Both the position numbers and the translations under genes were made by a program. Of a stretch of DNA of 64,000 nt, positions 13,101 to 27,040 are shown piece after piece. This DNA is from Cruorifilaria tuberocauda (lineage: Eukaryota > Nematoda > Chromadorea > Rhabditida > Onchocercidae): positions 186,001-250,000 of the forward strand of contig JABVXU010000018.1 in NCBI GenBank assembly GCA_013365365.1, given 5' to 3'. The notes under the pieces are model-generated. The model saw nothing but the letters and a program-made list of their open reading frames with translations, made no database searches and had not been told where the DNA came from. Within the stretch, counting starts at the first letter, position 1; every line of letters starts with the position of its first letter.

Positions 13101-16100
13101 TTTTGCTAATGATGGAATGCTTCCTCATCAACTTTTTGTGATTTTAGAGATTTAAAAAAGTCGAGAAAATAGAAAGTTAAAAAAAGCACTTTCTTTTAAC
13201 TTATCTCTAAATCGTTTACGCTTCAAAAATTAAAGTCAAAAATTTATTTCTATTATTTTTTATGAGTAATTTTAATCTTCGAAATTTAATTTATAGCTAA
13301 CGTAAATTAAATTTACTTAGCCAATTTTTCTTATACTTTATACATAGGTAATTGTTGAAGAAGTAATTAATGAATACTTACGAATTGTTTTTCTTTAATT
13401 GTTCAATAAAGACAATTCATTTTTTATTTGTCACAGTGATTTTTTTGGATTTCGTGAAATGAACATCGTTTCGAAACGATTATTTGTTATTTATTTACAC
13501 GTATCATTGTGAGTTCAAAAATAAGACGTTGCAATTATTTCACTTCCCGTCAATCTTTCGCTTAATTTTCTTCTCTCAAATAAAATAATCTTTTAGTAAT
13601 TGCCACTTCACAATATCTTTCACAAAACGAATTCAGTATTTTCCGTGATAATCCTCTGACACTTTTCGAATATTTCAAATTATCCCGATCCTTCATAAAA
13701 CAACATGAGGAAAAGAAAAGGTAAAATACCTGCAAATATCCTCGACGATCACTGATAAGATGTGGATCACGTATTTCCATAGTTTGTTTAAGAATACATC
13801 CTGCTTCGTAGATTCTTGATTCTACTGACTAGAAATCTTTTTTCGAATCAGCTTAATCATAAATTAGGTGATAATTTTTTTAATAGAAATTGATAAAATA
13901 TATTTCAGTTCTTGATTTATTGATTATTAAACTTCTATCGATAGCACATTAATACTTCAAGAGCGCTTTCGATTAATTTATTATTATCAATTATACAAAG
14001 TGTACTGTTGCCAATTATATCAATGGAATTGTTCGATTCTTTAGTATATTGCGATTTTTCCTTACAGTTGACGAGCATTTCAATAAAACATAAGAGAAAA
14101 AAGGTGCTTGTCCACTTACAGTGCAATTATTGAGCTCAAAATAACTTGAGGGCGATTTCCAGTCACATTGCGCTTCCTTATCAATATCAACACTTGTCGC
14201 ATTTCCCTCATATCGCATATCATTTGCGATTTCGTTGTTACGCTGTCGCATTTCATAAAAATCGTATGTCATTTTGTCATCTATAAGAAATGTCACAAAT
14301 TCGTTAAGCGCTTTTCCCAATCAGTTACACTTAATAATTTCTTAGTTTTCGTACTTCATCAAATTTATTTTCTCCAAAATTCCTCTAAGTCTCTAAGTCG
14401 CATATCTTCCAGTATTGATTTTTCCAGGGTGCGAGAGTTGTTGCACTAATTTCTAATTCTAATAGTTCTTTCTGATCATTCTCACATACTTATTAGCTTG
14501 ATTGAAATCTGTTATTAAATTATTTTCAAGCCTGAAATTATACTTTCACCTTATCGTGTTATATTTCAGTCCGAAAGAACAACAAAAAAATATTTGAGTA
14601 ATTAATGTTTTAGTGAAAAAGCTAAACTAAAGAGATATTAAAGTTCTGCACATGACAGAATCAAAGAAATAGAGAAAGAATTTTATAATATAAACTCATT
14701 CGTATAACTGAAGTATGATTCTGTATAATCGATACTTAGCATAATCTTCAGTTAATGTTTACTTCTGGTAGTACAGAAGCGTAGAAGTATATTTCACTTT
14801 AGTGTTATCTCTATATCACTTCATTATTGATTATCTGATAATTCCCACTGAATATCTCATGTATCTTCAGATCATTATCATCCATCAATCGATATTCCAT
14901 CTTTGATTCACAGTGACCGATCTAATTGTCTCAGCTGTTATTTTATTAACAAAGTAAAACCTAATGAACCTCTCCATTAGCTTTAAGCTTACAATATATT
15001 TCTACTGAAAGTAAGCCGTAATAAGTTCTCCTAAGTCGACAGTAATATTGTAGATGCCTGTAAAATATTCTTTTCTTCTTATACGATCGATTCTATATCT
15101 GATGAAATCTTTTCTTAATTACTGTAGGAAGATACGCGAATAATTTTCATTATTTACAATTTTTCAAAAGTTTTCTAGAATTAATTAATTAATTAAAATA
15201 ACTAATTCATGCATTGCAAATGTCAAGTCTTCTTCATTAACAATTGAAATATTTTGTTAAATAATATCTTTCGAAACTTTAGTATAGCAATTTATGGTAT
15301 ATAAGTTAAAAACAAAAGCAAATTTCCGAGAAAATAATAATAATTACATTTGTTGCATGACAGAATTCATATTAACATTTTCACTACAATAATTAATTAC
15401 ACCAATAATTAGTTCGTCCTAATTTTAATTAATCATTTATCTTTATCTGTGAGTGTCTTCCATTCTGAATAGTATTGGAATAGCGGAAGTAGTGAAACTG
15501 TTTTTTTTTCAAGCATGGTGATAAATTATTATTTGTAAATTTGACAAATTATAAATTATACTGTACCATTTTACAATACAATACAAAAATTTCCCATAAA
15601 TTACTTACCGAGAAAAGAGGAAATTATTGTTTTTGAATTAATAAGGTTAGAATAAGTGATAGGATGAATAAAGCAAAGATAGAAACGAACCGAAATCATT
15701 TGAGACAAGGTCTTGCATGATAACAATATGTGGTTGTAAGCTGTCCGCGTGTTTCTGCAAAGCAAAAAAAAGGTTAAATCATGATGAATATGAAAAAAGT
15801 TCTGATATGGATAGTAATGATAAGCTCAATTAGCTAAATGCCACCATTTAAATGCATCAGTAATTTCAGATAATAGCTATGATTATCGTAGTTATGGAAA
15901 TTATTTTTAGTGAACATTTCAAAATATTTTATTTTTCGATCGCTTCAAACTACTCAGAGAGAAAGGATTTAAAAAATCTTTTTAAAATGTTATTCGCATG
16001 CTATTATAAAAAAGCCCATCAGTTAGAACTTTAATAGTAAGGGAAAGTATTAATCCATTTTGAATAACTAAGTGCACAAATAAGCTGAAAAAATAAGTGG

Positions 16101-16104
16101 AAAA

Positions 16105-16137
<33 letters not shown>

Positions 16138-19100
16138 AAATGGAAGAAAGCTCAGTAAATAAACGGAATAATTATAACAGGTGTTATTTGCATTTTAGCC
16201 TGTGATTTTGAAATAAAAAATAAGATTGAAATTTCCCCATATAAATTTCGCATGAAACGAATAATTTATTATGAAAATTAGAAATTGAAGTGAATTTATG
16301 TGTGGCACTTTTATATGTCACTCTTAATAGCTATGCTAATTTTCTTCAGCACTTTTCCTTTGTCCTAAATATATCAAAAAAATTACTGGATTATCTAAAT
16401 GCCAGATAGTTTTAGTGATAAATGATAATATTAGAAAAACTTTTTTCGAACAAAAAAAAGAAAGAAATTTCAATTCATCAAGAAAAAAGAAAGAAAAAAA
16501 GTAAAGAGAAATTATAGTTTTAACCAAATTTCATCGAACTTAGACATTAATGTTTGTTTCTTTGAGTGGCGAAAATAAACAACAATTTTAGCTAAGCAAT
16601 GGGATAATTTTAAACTTGTCAACAAAATCAAACGCATAAAGTCTTTTATTTATTCAAGGCAAAAGTAAGTTCCAACAATATGTTATCAAATGACAACTCA
16701 TCAGTTATTATGATGGATTTTCCTAAAATAACCTTTATCCTTTTTTCGTCGTAAGCATGTTAAAAAAGGGCAAATGCATGATAAAAGTTTGATGATTAAT
16801 TAATAATTGTTTACGATGTCCATATAAATCATTTTCCGATAAAATGATTTGATTAACTATTATTAATCTTATCGTATCATATTATTTTTGCAAGGAGAAA
16901 AAATTCTCATAAATTTTACTTAAACTCCTTTATTTCAAATGAAAATGATTTCATTGAAAATGAAAAATTGGATAAATTAAAATTTAAATTATGAATGAAA
17001 AGAAACACTAATACACTTAATATTAGCCATGCATTAGCTAAAATCATTAGCTAAAGGTTCTAATAAATATTCATTAAAATATTTCAAATATATTTTTTAT
17101 GTATCAAAAATTCTCCATAATATATCAAAAAGTTAAATTAGGGCAAATTATGCTGTAATTTATAATCTTAAAATTTACTGAATTCTTCTCTTCAGTAACA
17201 GAATTTTCCCATTTTCTAATGACAAATATGCATTTGAAACTTTCAATTAGAAAAATTATTTTCTAAAATGAAATGAAAGCATAGTTGAAGAAGTCGAAAG
17301 GAGTGATAAGTGATTAAAACTGTAAAGATATCTGAGCGCAAATGCATCAAGCAATAAAATGCTTTTATTTATTCAGGTTTTTTCTTTTCTATTTTCTTTG
17401 AAATTTTTTTGTTATAACCGAAATAATCCGAAAAGGATTTTCTTTTTCAATAACAGGAAATGAGCTCATGTTTTTCATGATAGCCGGAAATAAGCCAAAC
17501 AAGACTTTCTTCATTATGATCCGAAATTAACTATGTCAAATACGATTTTCCATGCTAATGACTGGAAAAATAAACCAATCAATGGGATTTTTCATGTGAA
17601 TCTTTTACGGGAAATGAGCTAATAAAGATCAAATCAAGCAACGAGTTCTCATCCATTCAAAATTATTGAGTTGTTTTGCCAATCATCGATCAAGCTTATT
17701 TCCAGTGGGGATAATTAGTGAAAGAGTTGAGTGGAAAGAAGTTATTTATTAGCCTAGTATAAACTTTTCCCTTTCCCATTTTCATCTTTAGATATGTCTC
17801 AAAAGAGCAATCATTAATTATGCTTATAAATGAGACATACATTATAAACAGCGATGAAATGACTTTGATTAATTGTGACAATTTCAGCGGAACGGATGAC
17901 ACGCGCTGAGCAGGAATGACGTGAAATTGATAATTCACCAAAGAGTGCAACTGATTGCAATGTTTCAATTATGCGTTCATTCTGAAAATTAATTGCAGCA
18001 TTTCTGATTACCATTCTATTTGTATGTTTTTTTTACATGTTTCATTTTAAATAATGTTCATGAGATCATTCTAATGGGAGAATATCATCAATTTTACTTT
18101 ATATTTTAAAATTAATGAGGAAGATAATCGGTTAATAGAAAAAGTACAAGAGATTAAATATTAAATTGACCATGGGTCTTTATTGCTTTAGTAAATGAAA
18201 TCCGACTTGAAATGAGCATTTCTTATTTGTCTAAAAACTATCATTACTTCCTAAATAACTGGATGACGTTGAATGAGAGACAGTTACTTATACATAACTT
18301 TACTAAATACGAAAGCAGCAAATGAATATTTAGTGAATATATATGGAAAATAAGATGGAATAATGATATATTTATTTGTATATTTATTTTTTAACATTCA
18401 ACTTATCATCTAATTATTTTAATATTCCAAATGATTTTTTCGAATGACTTTTTTTTTTTTTCATTTCAGTAAGATCAGAAATATAAGATTGAAAAATATT
18501 ATGGCAAAAGAAATTTCTATCGTTCTTCGAATAATTACCTACAATTTTTTGGAAAAAGTTTTCTTCAAATAAGAATATATAGCGTTAATAATATAAAAAT
18601 AAATATTATATTGAATAAAAAAATATTATATTATAACTTACAAATTATTCTCAACAAGAAACAATTCAGGTTTTTCCCTTTCGTTTCAGATTACATTTAA
18701 TCTATAAGATAAGAAGAATGTTATTAATTTCCGATTGTTATTTCAATCGAAGTTTTCCTCTCACTCATAAAATACTGACTTTAAGATAAATGTTTGATTT
18801 TCAATCATTTCTTCCCCCTTAATATCATACGAAGGATTTTTTTTCAAGAAAAACTAACTTCAGCAGTGGAGAGGAAAAGTTGAACTTCACCGGATAGTAG
18901 CAAATACCAATAAAAGATCTGATCGCCACTTTGGAATACTGTAGAAAAAAGAAATATGATATTGTATTTTGGAATGACTCAATGAATTTTTATATTTTTG
19001 CTCTGAGCTCTTTTTTAAATCAATAATGAATAGTTCAAAATGAATTGACCTGATTTACTCTTATCTGCGATTTCTTGAATACAAGTGTTTGTCAGATTTT

Positions 19101-20947
19101 AATTTCAAGTTTATTTGTAAGTATTTCTATTACAAGTGTTGCTGTTTTTCTTCATTTATCTTCTTTTTTTAACGGATTGCTTTTCAAGTTTAAATTTAAT
19201 AGGATAGATCTGAGAGATAATTTAATTCATATTATTCCTCATTCTACTAATTTTAATTTACTTCTTTAAATACAGATTTTTTCAACTATAATAAATCATT
19301 CGTTTCATTCGGATTAGACAATCTTCCAACATTGACGAAAGCAAATTGAAAATTTTCATGCATAAAATAAGAAAATAATTAATTTATTTATTCTAGAAAA
19401 TAATTAATTTTTTCTGATAGGAATTCATATGTGAAATCTTTTCGTTCGATATCATTACAATAAACTGTGTGAAAATTTTAATTTAACATTAAACTGTTGT
19501 TTTTATTTCTAAAAAAACTGAAGAACGGTACATTAGCGTTCAAATGCGTTCAAACTTTTTATCTCAAAACAAAATCAAACGTGAAAGTGAAAAAAAAGTG
19601 TTCATATAGCCTACATCATTTATCTGATGGATCATTTTATATTGCTTTTCAACTTCAAACTGAAAAGAAATTTCTATTTCTAATTTCATTTCTAATTTGC
19701 AAAATGTATTTTTCCTCTTTTTTTATTTTTTGATGATTGATTATCAGTTTTCAAATTAAAAATTTTCTTCATTCATTTCTTTTCGCATATAAAAAATATA
19801 CCAATAAAATGTGAAACTTTAATGAATTGATGCCAATTATATTAATTTTTTCATTAAAATATGATTTGTCTAATTAAAAAAAAGAACAATTTAATTTAAA
19901 AAAATGCATGAATTTGATAACTTCTATAATTTTACTTTAAATGATGTTATTTAGGATGATGCTATGCTATTGAGAAAAAGCTGAAAGGGAAAAAAATATT
20001 TTTCCTTATTCAGAAGCTTTTCTTTCAAAGGAAAGAAGGAATCGATGATATGTAATGAAATTGATGAGACAATAAATGGAAGCAGCAGTGTCCTAAAAAG
20101 TCTCTCTCTCTCCCTCTCTTTCTTTCTCTCTAAAGAGAGAAAGAATCAATGGGGATGAAGAGGAAGATTTTGGAGATTAAAAGAGTCCAGTTGAAAAAAT
20201 CTAAAAACTAATTCCCATAATGTATATTATCGTTTCTTTCAGCTTATTTCAATATAGCCAACTTTGACTGATTGATGATTATTTGAATTCATCAAATTTT
20301 TATTCAATAATTAACAATGCTAGCAATTGCTTTTATTAAATTGCATACTAATTGCAAGTGTATATTTTCGCTAAATAACTCAATTCCTTCTTAACAATCA
20401 TCGAATTGACAATTTATTTGTTGAAATTTATTGAATATTTTCTTCAGGGAATTAACAATGATATTACTATTCACCGATATCATTTTTGATTAACTGATTG
20501 ATATATTTCGCTTTTATCAAATTTATATAGCATTTAAAAATTTAAGACAATTAATAAAATTCATCAATTAGTGAAATTAACAGGTAACTAGATTAATGGG
20601 CATATTAATTCATGGGTAATAAAATTAAAATGTTAGGTAATTAATAAACAAATAACAGTAATACATTTTGGTAATAATATTAAATTCACTGTTAAAAATT
20701 CTATGAAACGATTGCATTTTTCTCTTCTTTCTAATAAAAAAGGGAAAAATTATATTGAAATATTAAGAAAAACAAAAAATAATTAATTTCAAAAAAGTTT
20801 TAAAATTAGTAATTAAGCGTTACATAAAACTCCATTGGCGATTTCTTTTGGCTTGCAATCGCTGTTGCCAAGTATGGTGAAAAGTAGCGCATCAGGGAAT
20901 TGTTTTGAGCGGCATTGTCGTCGGATACGAGCAATAAGACGATCCAT
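1140..20947 (-). CDS. epac-1: EPAC: cAMP-regulated Rap guanine nucleotide exchange factor (RAPGEF3/4 family), 24 exons
   Basis: Catalyses GDP/GTP exchange on Rap GTPases when cAMP binds. Exons (minus strand, 5' to 3'): 20824-20947, 18859-18938, 17841-17981, 15691-15754, 14120-14280, 13730-13828, 12599-12752, 11530-11608, 10997-11125, 10633-10855, 9706-9842, 6214-6393, 5168-5354, 4755-4898, 4311-4506, 3997-4149, 3452-3549, 3006-3152, 2718-2881, 2346-2436, 1954-2157, 1588-1636, 1374-1419, 1140-1221. They total 3,132 nt, or 1,043 residues, close to mammalian EPAC2. Approximate domains: CNB-A 36-118, DEP 195-280, CNB-B 345-480 ([12 protein letters not shown] cassette), REM 525-660, RA 700-790, RasGEF 800-1035 ([21 protein letters not shown]). 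The start ATG has an in-frame TAA four codons upstream; CTCTAG just before it could be a trans-splice acceptor. The donor of exon 15 is uncertain (4311 or 4365, same phase), as is exon 17 (3452 or 3458). CNB-A looks degenerate. The 6394-9705 intron is 3.3 kb. Confidence 0.95.
11897..11993. repeat. Imperfect tandem repeat in an EPAC intron
   Basis: Three successive units of about 31-35 bp with the pattern GTGAnATTnCAnTC, then TTACTrTAyGCyTA, begin at 11897, 11928 and 11959. A decayed fourth partial unit follows. They differ at several positions, so this is an old duplication rather than a fresh minisatellite. Confidence 0.6.
12805..13155 (+). other. Uncharacterised 116-codon open frame antisense within an EPAC intron
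   Basis: Uninterrupted ATG-to-TAA frame on the strand opposite EPAC, in the intron between the exons at 12599-12752 and 13730-13828. It is long for this A+T content. I recognise no family, signal peptide or motif. It contains the hairpin at 12945-12983. It could be a chance open frame or a species-specific gene; nothing else supports translation. Confidence 0.2.
12945..12983. repeat. Hairpin (inverted repeat)
   Basis: CCACTTGATC (12945-12954) pairs with GATCAAGTGG (12974-12983), and GATTAC (12956-12961) pairs with GTAATC (12965-12970). The loop is AAG and the internal bulge is asymmetric, A against AAA. Weaker complementarity continues outward on both sides. Confidence 0.7.
14808..15060 (-). 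repeat. Dispersed repeat, copy A
   Basis: Read on the minus strand, this matches the plus-strand block at 28681-29012 in collinear order: CTTAGGAGA, AGTAGAAATAT, AAGCTTAAAGCTAATGG, TAACAGCTG, ACATGAGATA and GGGAATTATCAGA all recur. It lies in the EPAC intron between the exons at 14120-14280 and 15691-15754. It carries no coding capacity and no terminal inverted repeats that I can see. Confidence 0.7.
16105..16130. repeat. (AG)n microsatellite in an EPAC intron
   Basis: Thirteen uninterrupted AG units followed by an impure GGAGAG tail. Confidence 0.95.
20101..20146. repeat. CT-rich tract with hairpin
   Basis: A run of TCTCTCTC ends in TTTCTTTCTCTCT, directly followed by its near-perfect reverse complement AGAGAGAAAGAA. 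This gives a short stem with almost no loop. Confidence 0.8.
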
Positions 20948-22392
20948 GCTAGAGCGTTAATGTAAACTTCAAGGTTTTAAAAGGAATCAAAAAATTTATA
21001 AAATTCAAAATAAATAAAAATGAAAAAAATTAATGTCGAAATTTGTAAGTAACTGAAGTCTACGGTCTTCAAATATATATTTCTTTGCCCACTTACTTAT
21101 TGCCAAATTAAGCTTGAAGAAGATCGATGTAATTGATTTTTAAGTTTGACAGAATTATAGTAATATAATTTTTAATTTCATTTTCATTTGCTATTTTGTC
21201 ATTTCATTTCCTAGAATTTTACCTTCTAATTCATTTTAAACATTCAAATAAATAAATATGAACACTTCAAAAATCAAACATTCAAATCATTAATTTCAAA
21301 CAAAAACTTAAATTCACAGTAACAAATATTTGTTAATCGCTTTTCCCCAATCATTGAGAACAATACTTATCAGCAAAAAAAGGAAAAAACTATTTCGAAA
21401 AAATATGTCTATTTCCAGAAAATCTTCAATCTACTTGAAATATTCCTTTTCAAGCTTAAAGATATTATTTTAACTTCATGAATTCTCTCTGTTCCGAATT
21501 TAAAAAGTAAATTCCTCTTCTAAATGTCTGAAAATTTCCAATAAACTTATATTTAAAAAAATATAATGCTGTAAAACAAAACTTTCAAAATCAATCAATA
21601 ATTCTATGTGATAACAATCAACGAGAAAAAACTCTTCCTGCTTTTTCTATTAACGTAAATTTAAGTTATCATATTTACCTTAGCGCTAATTTTTTTCTTG
21701 CTTTTGAAAATTTGAAGCTTTGCAATTTATGTAACTTCGATCATTTGATTTTTCTCCCGTTGAAATGAATGAAAGGATCAAAATGAGTGAGATCGTTGAT
21801 AATCGATGAATGTTGAAAATATTTCAAAGAATAATAGTAGCATTCATTCTTCTGCTCATTTTACCTATAGAAATGAAAAGTAAAATTAAAAATAATCAAA
21901 AGAAATTTTTTTTAAAGATTAATACAAAGAAATGAAGGATGAAAGACAAATTATTCATTTATTTTTTGAAGAAGAAAAGATGCTAGAAAGAAGTAACTAA
22001 TAGATACTTTAATGGAAATTGAGTGAAAGTAAGTCTGGAAAAGAGCGTACGTCAGTTACGACGTTAGCAACAACAACTCTCTCACTAAAATCAATTAAAT
22101 TTAGTTTGATTTGAAATGTCATTGCAATACTTCAACTCTTCCACTTACCTTTACTTTAATTTTATCTTTTAAAGATTTTAGCATCAAGAATGAATTTAAT
22201 CTTGTTTTCTGTAAAAAATGATTCCACTGAAATTGAAGAATTTAGAAAAATAACTGTTATCGATAATTGATAATGAAAAATCCATTCAGAAAGAAAAAAA
22301 ATTGATAAAGAAAGTTTTTTACAAAAAAAAAGCTTTTTTAAAAATAATTCAAAACAGAAATGATGCAATTTTTTTTTAAGGCAAAATTTTTC

Positions 22393-22428
22393 CTTGAATT
22401 AATTAATTAATTAGTTAATTAATTCAAG
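22393..22428. repeat. Perfect 14-bp-arm palindrome
   Basis: CTTGAATTAATTAA at 22393-22406 and its exact reverse complement at 22415-22428 flank an 8-base spacer. The arms are built of TTAATTAA, so the element also carries several TAAT homeodomain-type cores. It lies about 1.4 kb upstream of the EPAC start. Confidence 0.9.
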
Positions 22429-24101
22429 AAATGGTTTGAAAGAATTTCGTGAGTGAATTATTGTAATTTCTCCAAAAGTAACAAATTTTCATTTTTTTAA
22501 AAATTTTTTTAAAATAAATATCACTGATAAATCGTTTTTCCACGGGGAATTCACAGTTTAACGACAAATTCTTCCCATGACGACTTGAATTATTTTATTA
22601 GACTTATTACGAATTTTTTTTCTCCTCAATTTTCTTCTTTATCATGTTAAAATCGAAAATATTAAATTAAAATATTTGCAACTTATAATTCAAATTTACC
22701 AAACAATGCATTTTAAGTGAACAGAAGAAACATTAATATGAATGATTAAAATATTTTAAAAATGTTTACAGAATGTTGAAAAATATTTCGAATTATTGAA
22801 CAAATAAGAGATTGATAAGGGTATTATAGGCCAAATCAGAAAATATTGGAATGATAAGAGGATATTTTTGAATTCATAGCAATTATTTCACACTTTTTCC
22901 ACTCAAACAATGATAATAGGCGATAAATTAAATAAAACGATGTAATCAGAAAAACATTTACACCCTCTCTAACCCTAAAATAGTGGAAAACTAAATGCAA
23001 AAGAAAATTTTTTAAAAAGTGTAAATTAAAAAATTGTTCGATAAATATTTGAAACTAGATTGAAATTAAATTTTTTTTAGTCTTCAGGAAAACGTATTCA
23101 TTGATAGCTTTTCCCATTTTTTTTCTCCACAATAAATAAAAGTATCAAATGTATATTATTCTAAGCTAATTAATAACGTTGACAAAATTTCAAGTAAAGA
23201 AAATTTCATTTAATAGGTAAATACATCAAATAGATTATAAAACTAATTAGTAATGTTAATTAATTTGAAGCAAAGAAACACTAAATATCTAGGCAAATAG
23301 ATTTATTGAATTGGAATAGAGTAAAAGGCCTGTGAAAAGTTTCGATGTTTTCTATAACTCAAAGCTATAAAAACAATTTGATGATATTTGAGTGCATGAA
23401 CAGACAGACAAACAAGCCTCATTTTAACTGGCCTAGAATTTACCAACAAATAATCGAAAGAGATTTGTGGAAAAGTAAATTGCTCATTCTTTTATAATCG
23501 TTTTGTTGATTACAACGATAGAATAAGTTTTCTTGAGCGATGAAAAAGAAAAAAAGTTTTAAATTTGAGTAAGCTTTATCATTCAACTTATCCAATAAGC
23601 TTAGCCATAATCAGTTAATTTTTCTCCAATTAATACTGATCGTTATGCTAAAAAGCTATTTGCAATAATAAGGAAAAAGTTAATTTCACATTAATCACAA
23701 ATTATTCATACATATAAATGAAATTATCAATTAAAGTAATAACTTTGTAGATTGAATGGAGGAAAGTAAAGTATATATCGAAGAGGAAAAACAAAGAAAA
23801 TAAAGGAAAGACCAATGAAATTAGTTAGGATGGATGTATTTGATGCTAAATAATTTAATATTATCTATAATCAAAATGGAGAAAAGATTTATTAATTAAA
23901 GATTACAATCGTGATAACGTGAAAAGTGATCGATCATTACGTACGTGTTCTATATTTACGTGTTTTGAATAGTAAAAGATAAATGAATCATCGAAAAACA
24001 TCATCCATTTCTAGCTACCTACGGATCATTTAGATAATAAACAAAGAAATATCCAAAGCATCGATAGAATGAAGAATGGCGTACACACACAGGTATATGT
24101 A

Positions 24102-24106
<5 letters not shown>

Positions 24107-24142
<36 letters not shown>
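24107..24142. repeat. (GT)18 microsatellite
   Basis: Eighteen consecutive GT units, preceded by an ACACAC tract at 24083-24090 that could pair with it. Confidence 0.97.
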
Positions 24143-24146
<4 letters not shown>

Positions 24147-24358
24147 TGGACATTTAGAGAAGCTTATGAGCCTAGTAGATCTACAAAGATTGGCCATAAG
24201 GTTTTGCAATGGCTAGGAAGCCGACAATAATAAAAGACATAGTTTATGAGAGAAAGAAGCTTGAGATGATGAGAAAAAAATTAATGAAAAAAAGATATGA
24301 ACTATTTGTGGAAGAAAAGAATGGAACAAAGATTTTTAAGACTAATTTTTTTTCTTTT

Positions 24359-24377
24359 CTCTCTCTCTCTCTCTCTT
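24359..24377. repeat. (CT)n microsatellite
   Basis: About nine CT units in a pyrimidine tract. Confidence 0.9.
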
Positions 24378-27040
24378 TCCCTTTTTCTAAGTTTTATCTC
24401 TTTGTAACTGTGATAAAATGTGCAAACAATTTGATTTAATTTGATAGCATCTATCATGAATTGATGTTGAATTTTTAGAAAAGTTGAAAAAATAACTGAA
24501 ATGATTCCTTTTCTTATCAAAAGTTATCTTCTATTTAATTTTTCCTTTCATTTTCCAATTAAATGATTATTGAAAGTCTTCAGATTAAAAAACTAATTTC
24601 AAAAAAAGTTGAAATTACATTTGCAATATTTCTTTCATTCAAATCTTGCAACTATTTACAGTGAAATTAAAAGGTTTTTAAGCTTTAGTTTAGTTTTAGC
24701 TTAGATTGAAAAATATTTAAATGTAAAAAATTGTGTTTTATCTCAAAAGGTTCACATAATAAATGAAACAAAATAAAAATACAATTCGGAAAATTGGAAT
24801 GGTAAATTATATAATTTAAACTTTATTCTACTAATTATAATACATCGTCCAATTAAGCTTCTTAAAATTTACTTCTATCATTCCATTATAATCGCCTAAA
24901 AAAATTTTTTTAGATTTTATTCAGCTACAAATAGGAATGCTCTTCCGATTGCTGTTCATTAGAACTGATAAAAAACTGGAAGTCATGATTTCCAGAAAAA
25001 GTTATGTTTGTTCCGAAAGAAAAGAGCCACGTTTGTATGAGAAAAAAAGAAAAACGACCTTAATTAACCCTCCGATTTTATACAGCATTTTCCTTATGTT
25101 TCTCTACTAAACAATCTGGAAAATTCAAGTTCAAAATGAATAATTCGAAGAAATGATCGCAACCTTGCGGCTAATAATTCATTCTTCGGTTATCAGTACT
25201 TAAAGTATTTCATTACTGATTAAATATGGGATAGTGATAAGAAGAAAAATCATCGAAAATCTATTAATCTTATCATTGATTTCAAGCTGTCAGACGTTTT
25301 CAACAATTGAAATGTCTTATAGTCAGTGGTGACGGATGTGACATTTGATAGCTTGCCTCTAACAGGCCGCCAATCACTGAGTGAATTTCTGTTTTTAACT
25401 TAAATTTCATTTATGCAACATTTAATCATATCACACCATTCCTTTCCTTCTGTTTTATTTTCTTTTTGGTTTACATTTCGTAATTTCTGCAAAGAGAAAA
25501 AATAGATTAAACGAACTTCGCGATTTTACACATTTTTCCAAATATCTCAACATTTATAGAATTGAGAAAATTGAATTTCAAATGTTTTTTATGCATACAT
25601 TCGATAGATGTATCCTTTAAATTCATTTTCAATCTATTCATCGCAATCGATTTCATAGCTTTAAATTTTACTTTCTCTTTTCTAATAGAAAAAAACTTTT
25701 TCCATAATAAAATACAAAAAATTCACAGGAAATTATAGCAAGAAAATATTCTTCGTTCTTTGCTTTGTCATATATAAATGCTGGAAATAATCAGCGCCAT
25801 TTTCCTTACCATCACCGCCATTTCCAATCATTATAGTAATTGTTGTATTTCTCTCTTCCAAAAATGTGTGAATGATTGTTTATGTAAGTTATATAAATGT
25901 ATGCATAATTCATTACTGATAACCAAACCATGAATTATTTTTGCTCATTTTAATTTTAATTCGTTCCGATATTGATTTCTTAAATTGAACTTAACATGGT
26001 ATAATGATATAACACTTGAAAAAATTTTCCTTCCTGAATTTTTTAAATTCCAAATTTATTTAATTCCTTCAAATATATAAATTGAATTATAATTTTGTAT
26101 ACAAATTTCCAGTTTTCTTCTTCGGTCTTCTCCATTCTTGATTGAACTTTACACCAATACGTAAAAGTATTTATCTTGTAATAAATACCTGTGCTTGACA
26201 ATAACATCGCACAATTTTATAGCAATTAATGGGAAGGAATAGATTTCTCACAGACAAAGAAAAAAGTATTTAAAGTCATTCTTATATAACAAAAATTGAA
26301 CATGAACGATTGGAAAATTTTTTGATTGCTCTTTTTCAACCTTAAATGAATTGAAATTTCTAACCGATGAGTCATCAGCATTTTTAGCTTATTCTTCCAT
26401 TTTTCTATTAAAATCGGCAAATCATAGAATATGCAAACAAACTTTGCTTCAATTGACATTGATTGTCTTTTTAGAAGAGAAACCTTCGCTGTGAATTATT
26501 CAATATAAATTTTTTTTCTCGAAGAAAAAAAAACTTATTCCCAATCATTTAAAGAGTATGGGAAAAAAGTGAGAAAAATGTTACTTATTTAAGTAATTTC
26601 AAATTACTACAAACGAATACAATCCAAGAAAAAATAAATGAAGTATTCATTACACGTTTTAGGTAACTTTTTTCAACAATAATTAATTTCCTAAATAAAT
26701 TTGCGATAACATTTTATGAGCTTTATTCAATAAAGCTTAGTGATTTCTAATTTCCTTTATTTCTTCTCTTATTTTTTTTTGGTAAATTGGAAATTTTCTC
26801 TTCTTCCAAAGATTTCGAGAGTTTATAAAATTATCGAATGTAACACAAATATTTAATTACTGAAAATCAATACTATACTTTTTTCTCATCGAAAAAAATG
26901 TAATTTCTGTTCTATTTTGCTACATTTTCAGATCTAAATTTCATTCAATATTAACTGAACAGCACGAAATAATTTTTATTAAATTAAAAAAAACATTTTA
27001 CGTCAATAATGAAAATACGAATGTGAATGTACTATATTGG

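Noticed and set aside
24209..24439. 76-codon frame with a basic N-terminus
   Set aside because: Lys/Arg composition comes from A-rich DNA, it runs into a (CT)n repeat, and there is no family match or splice partner.
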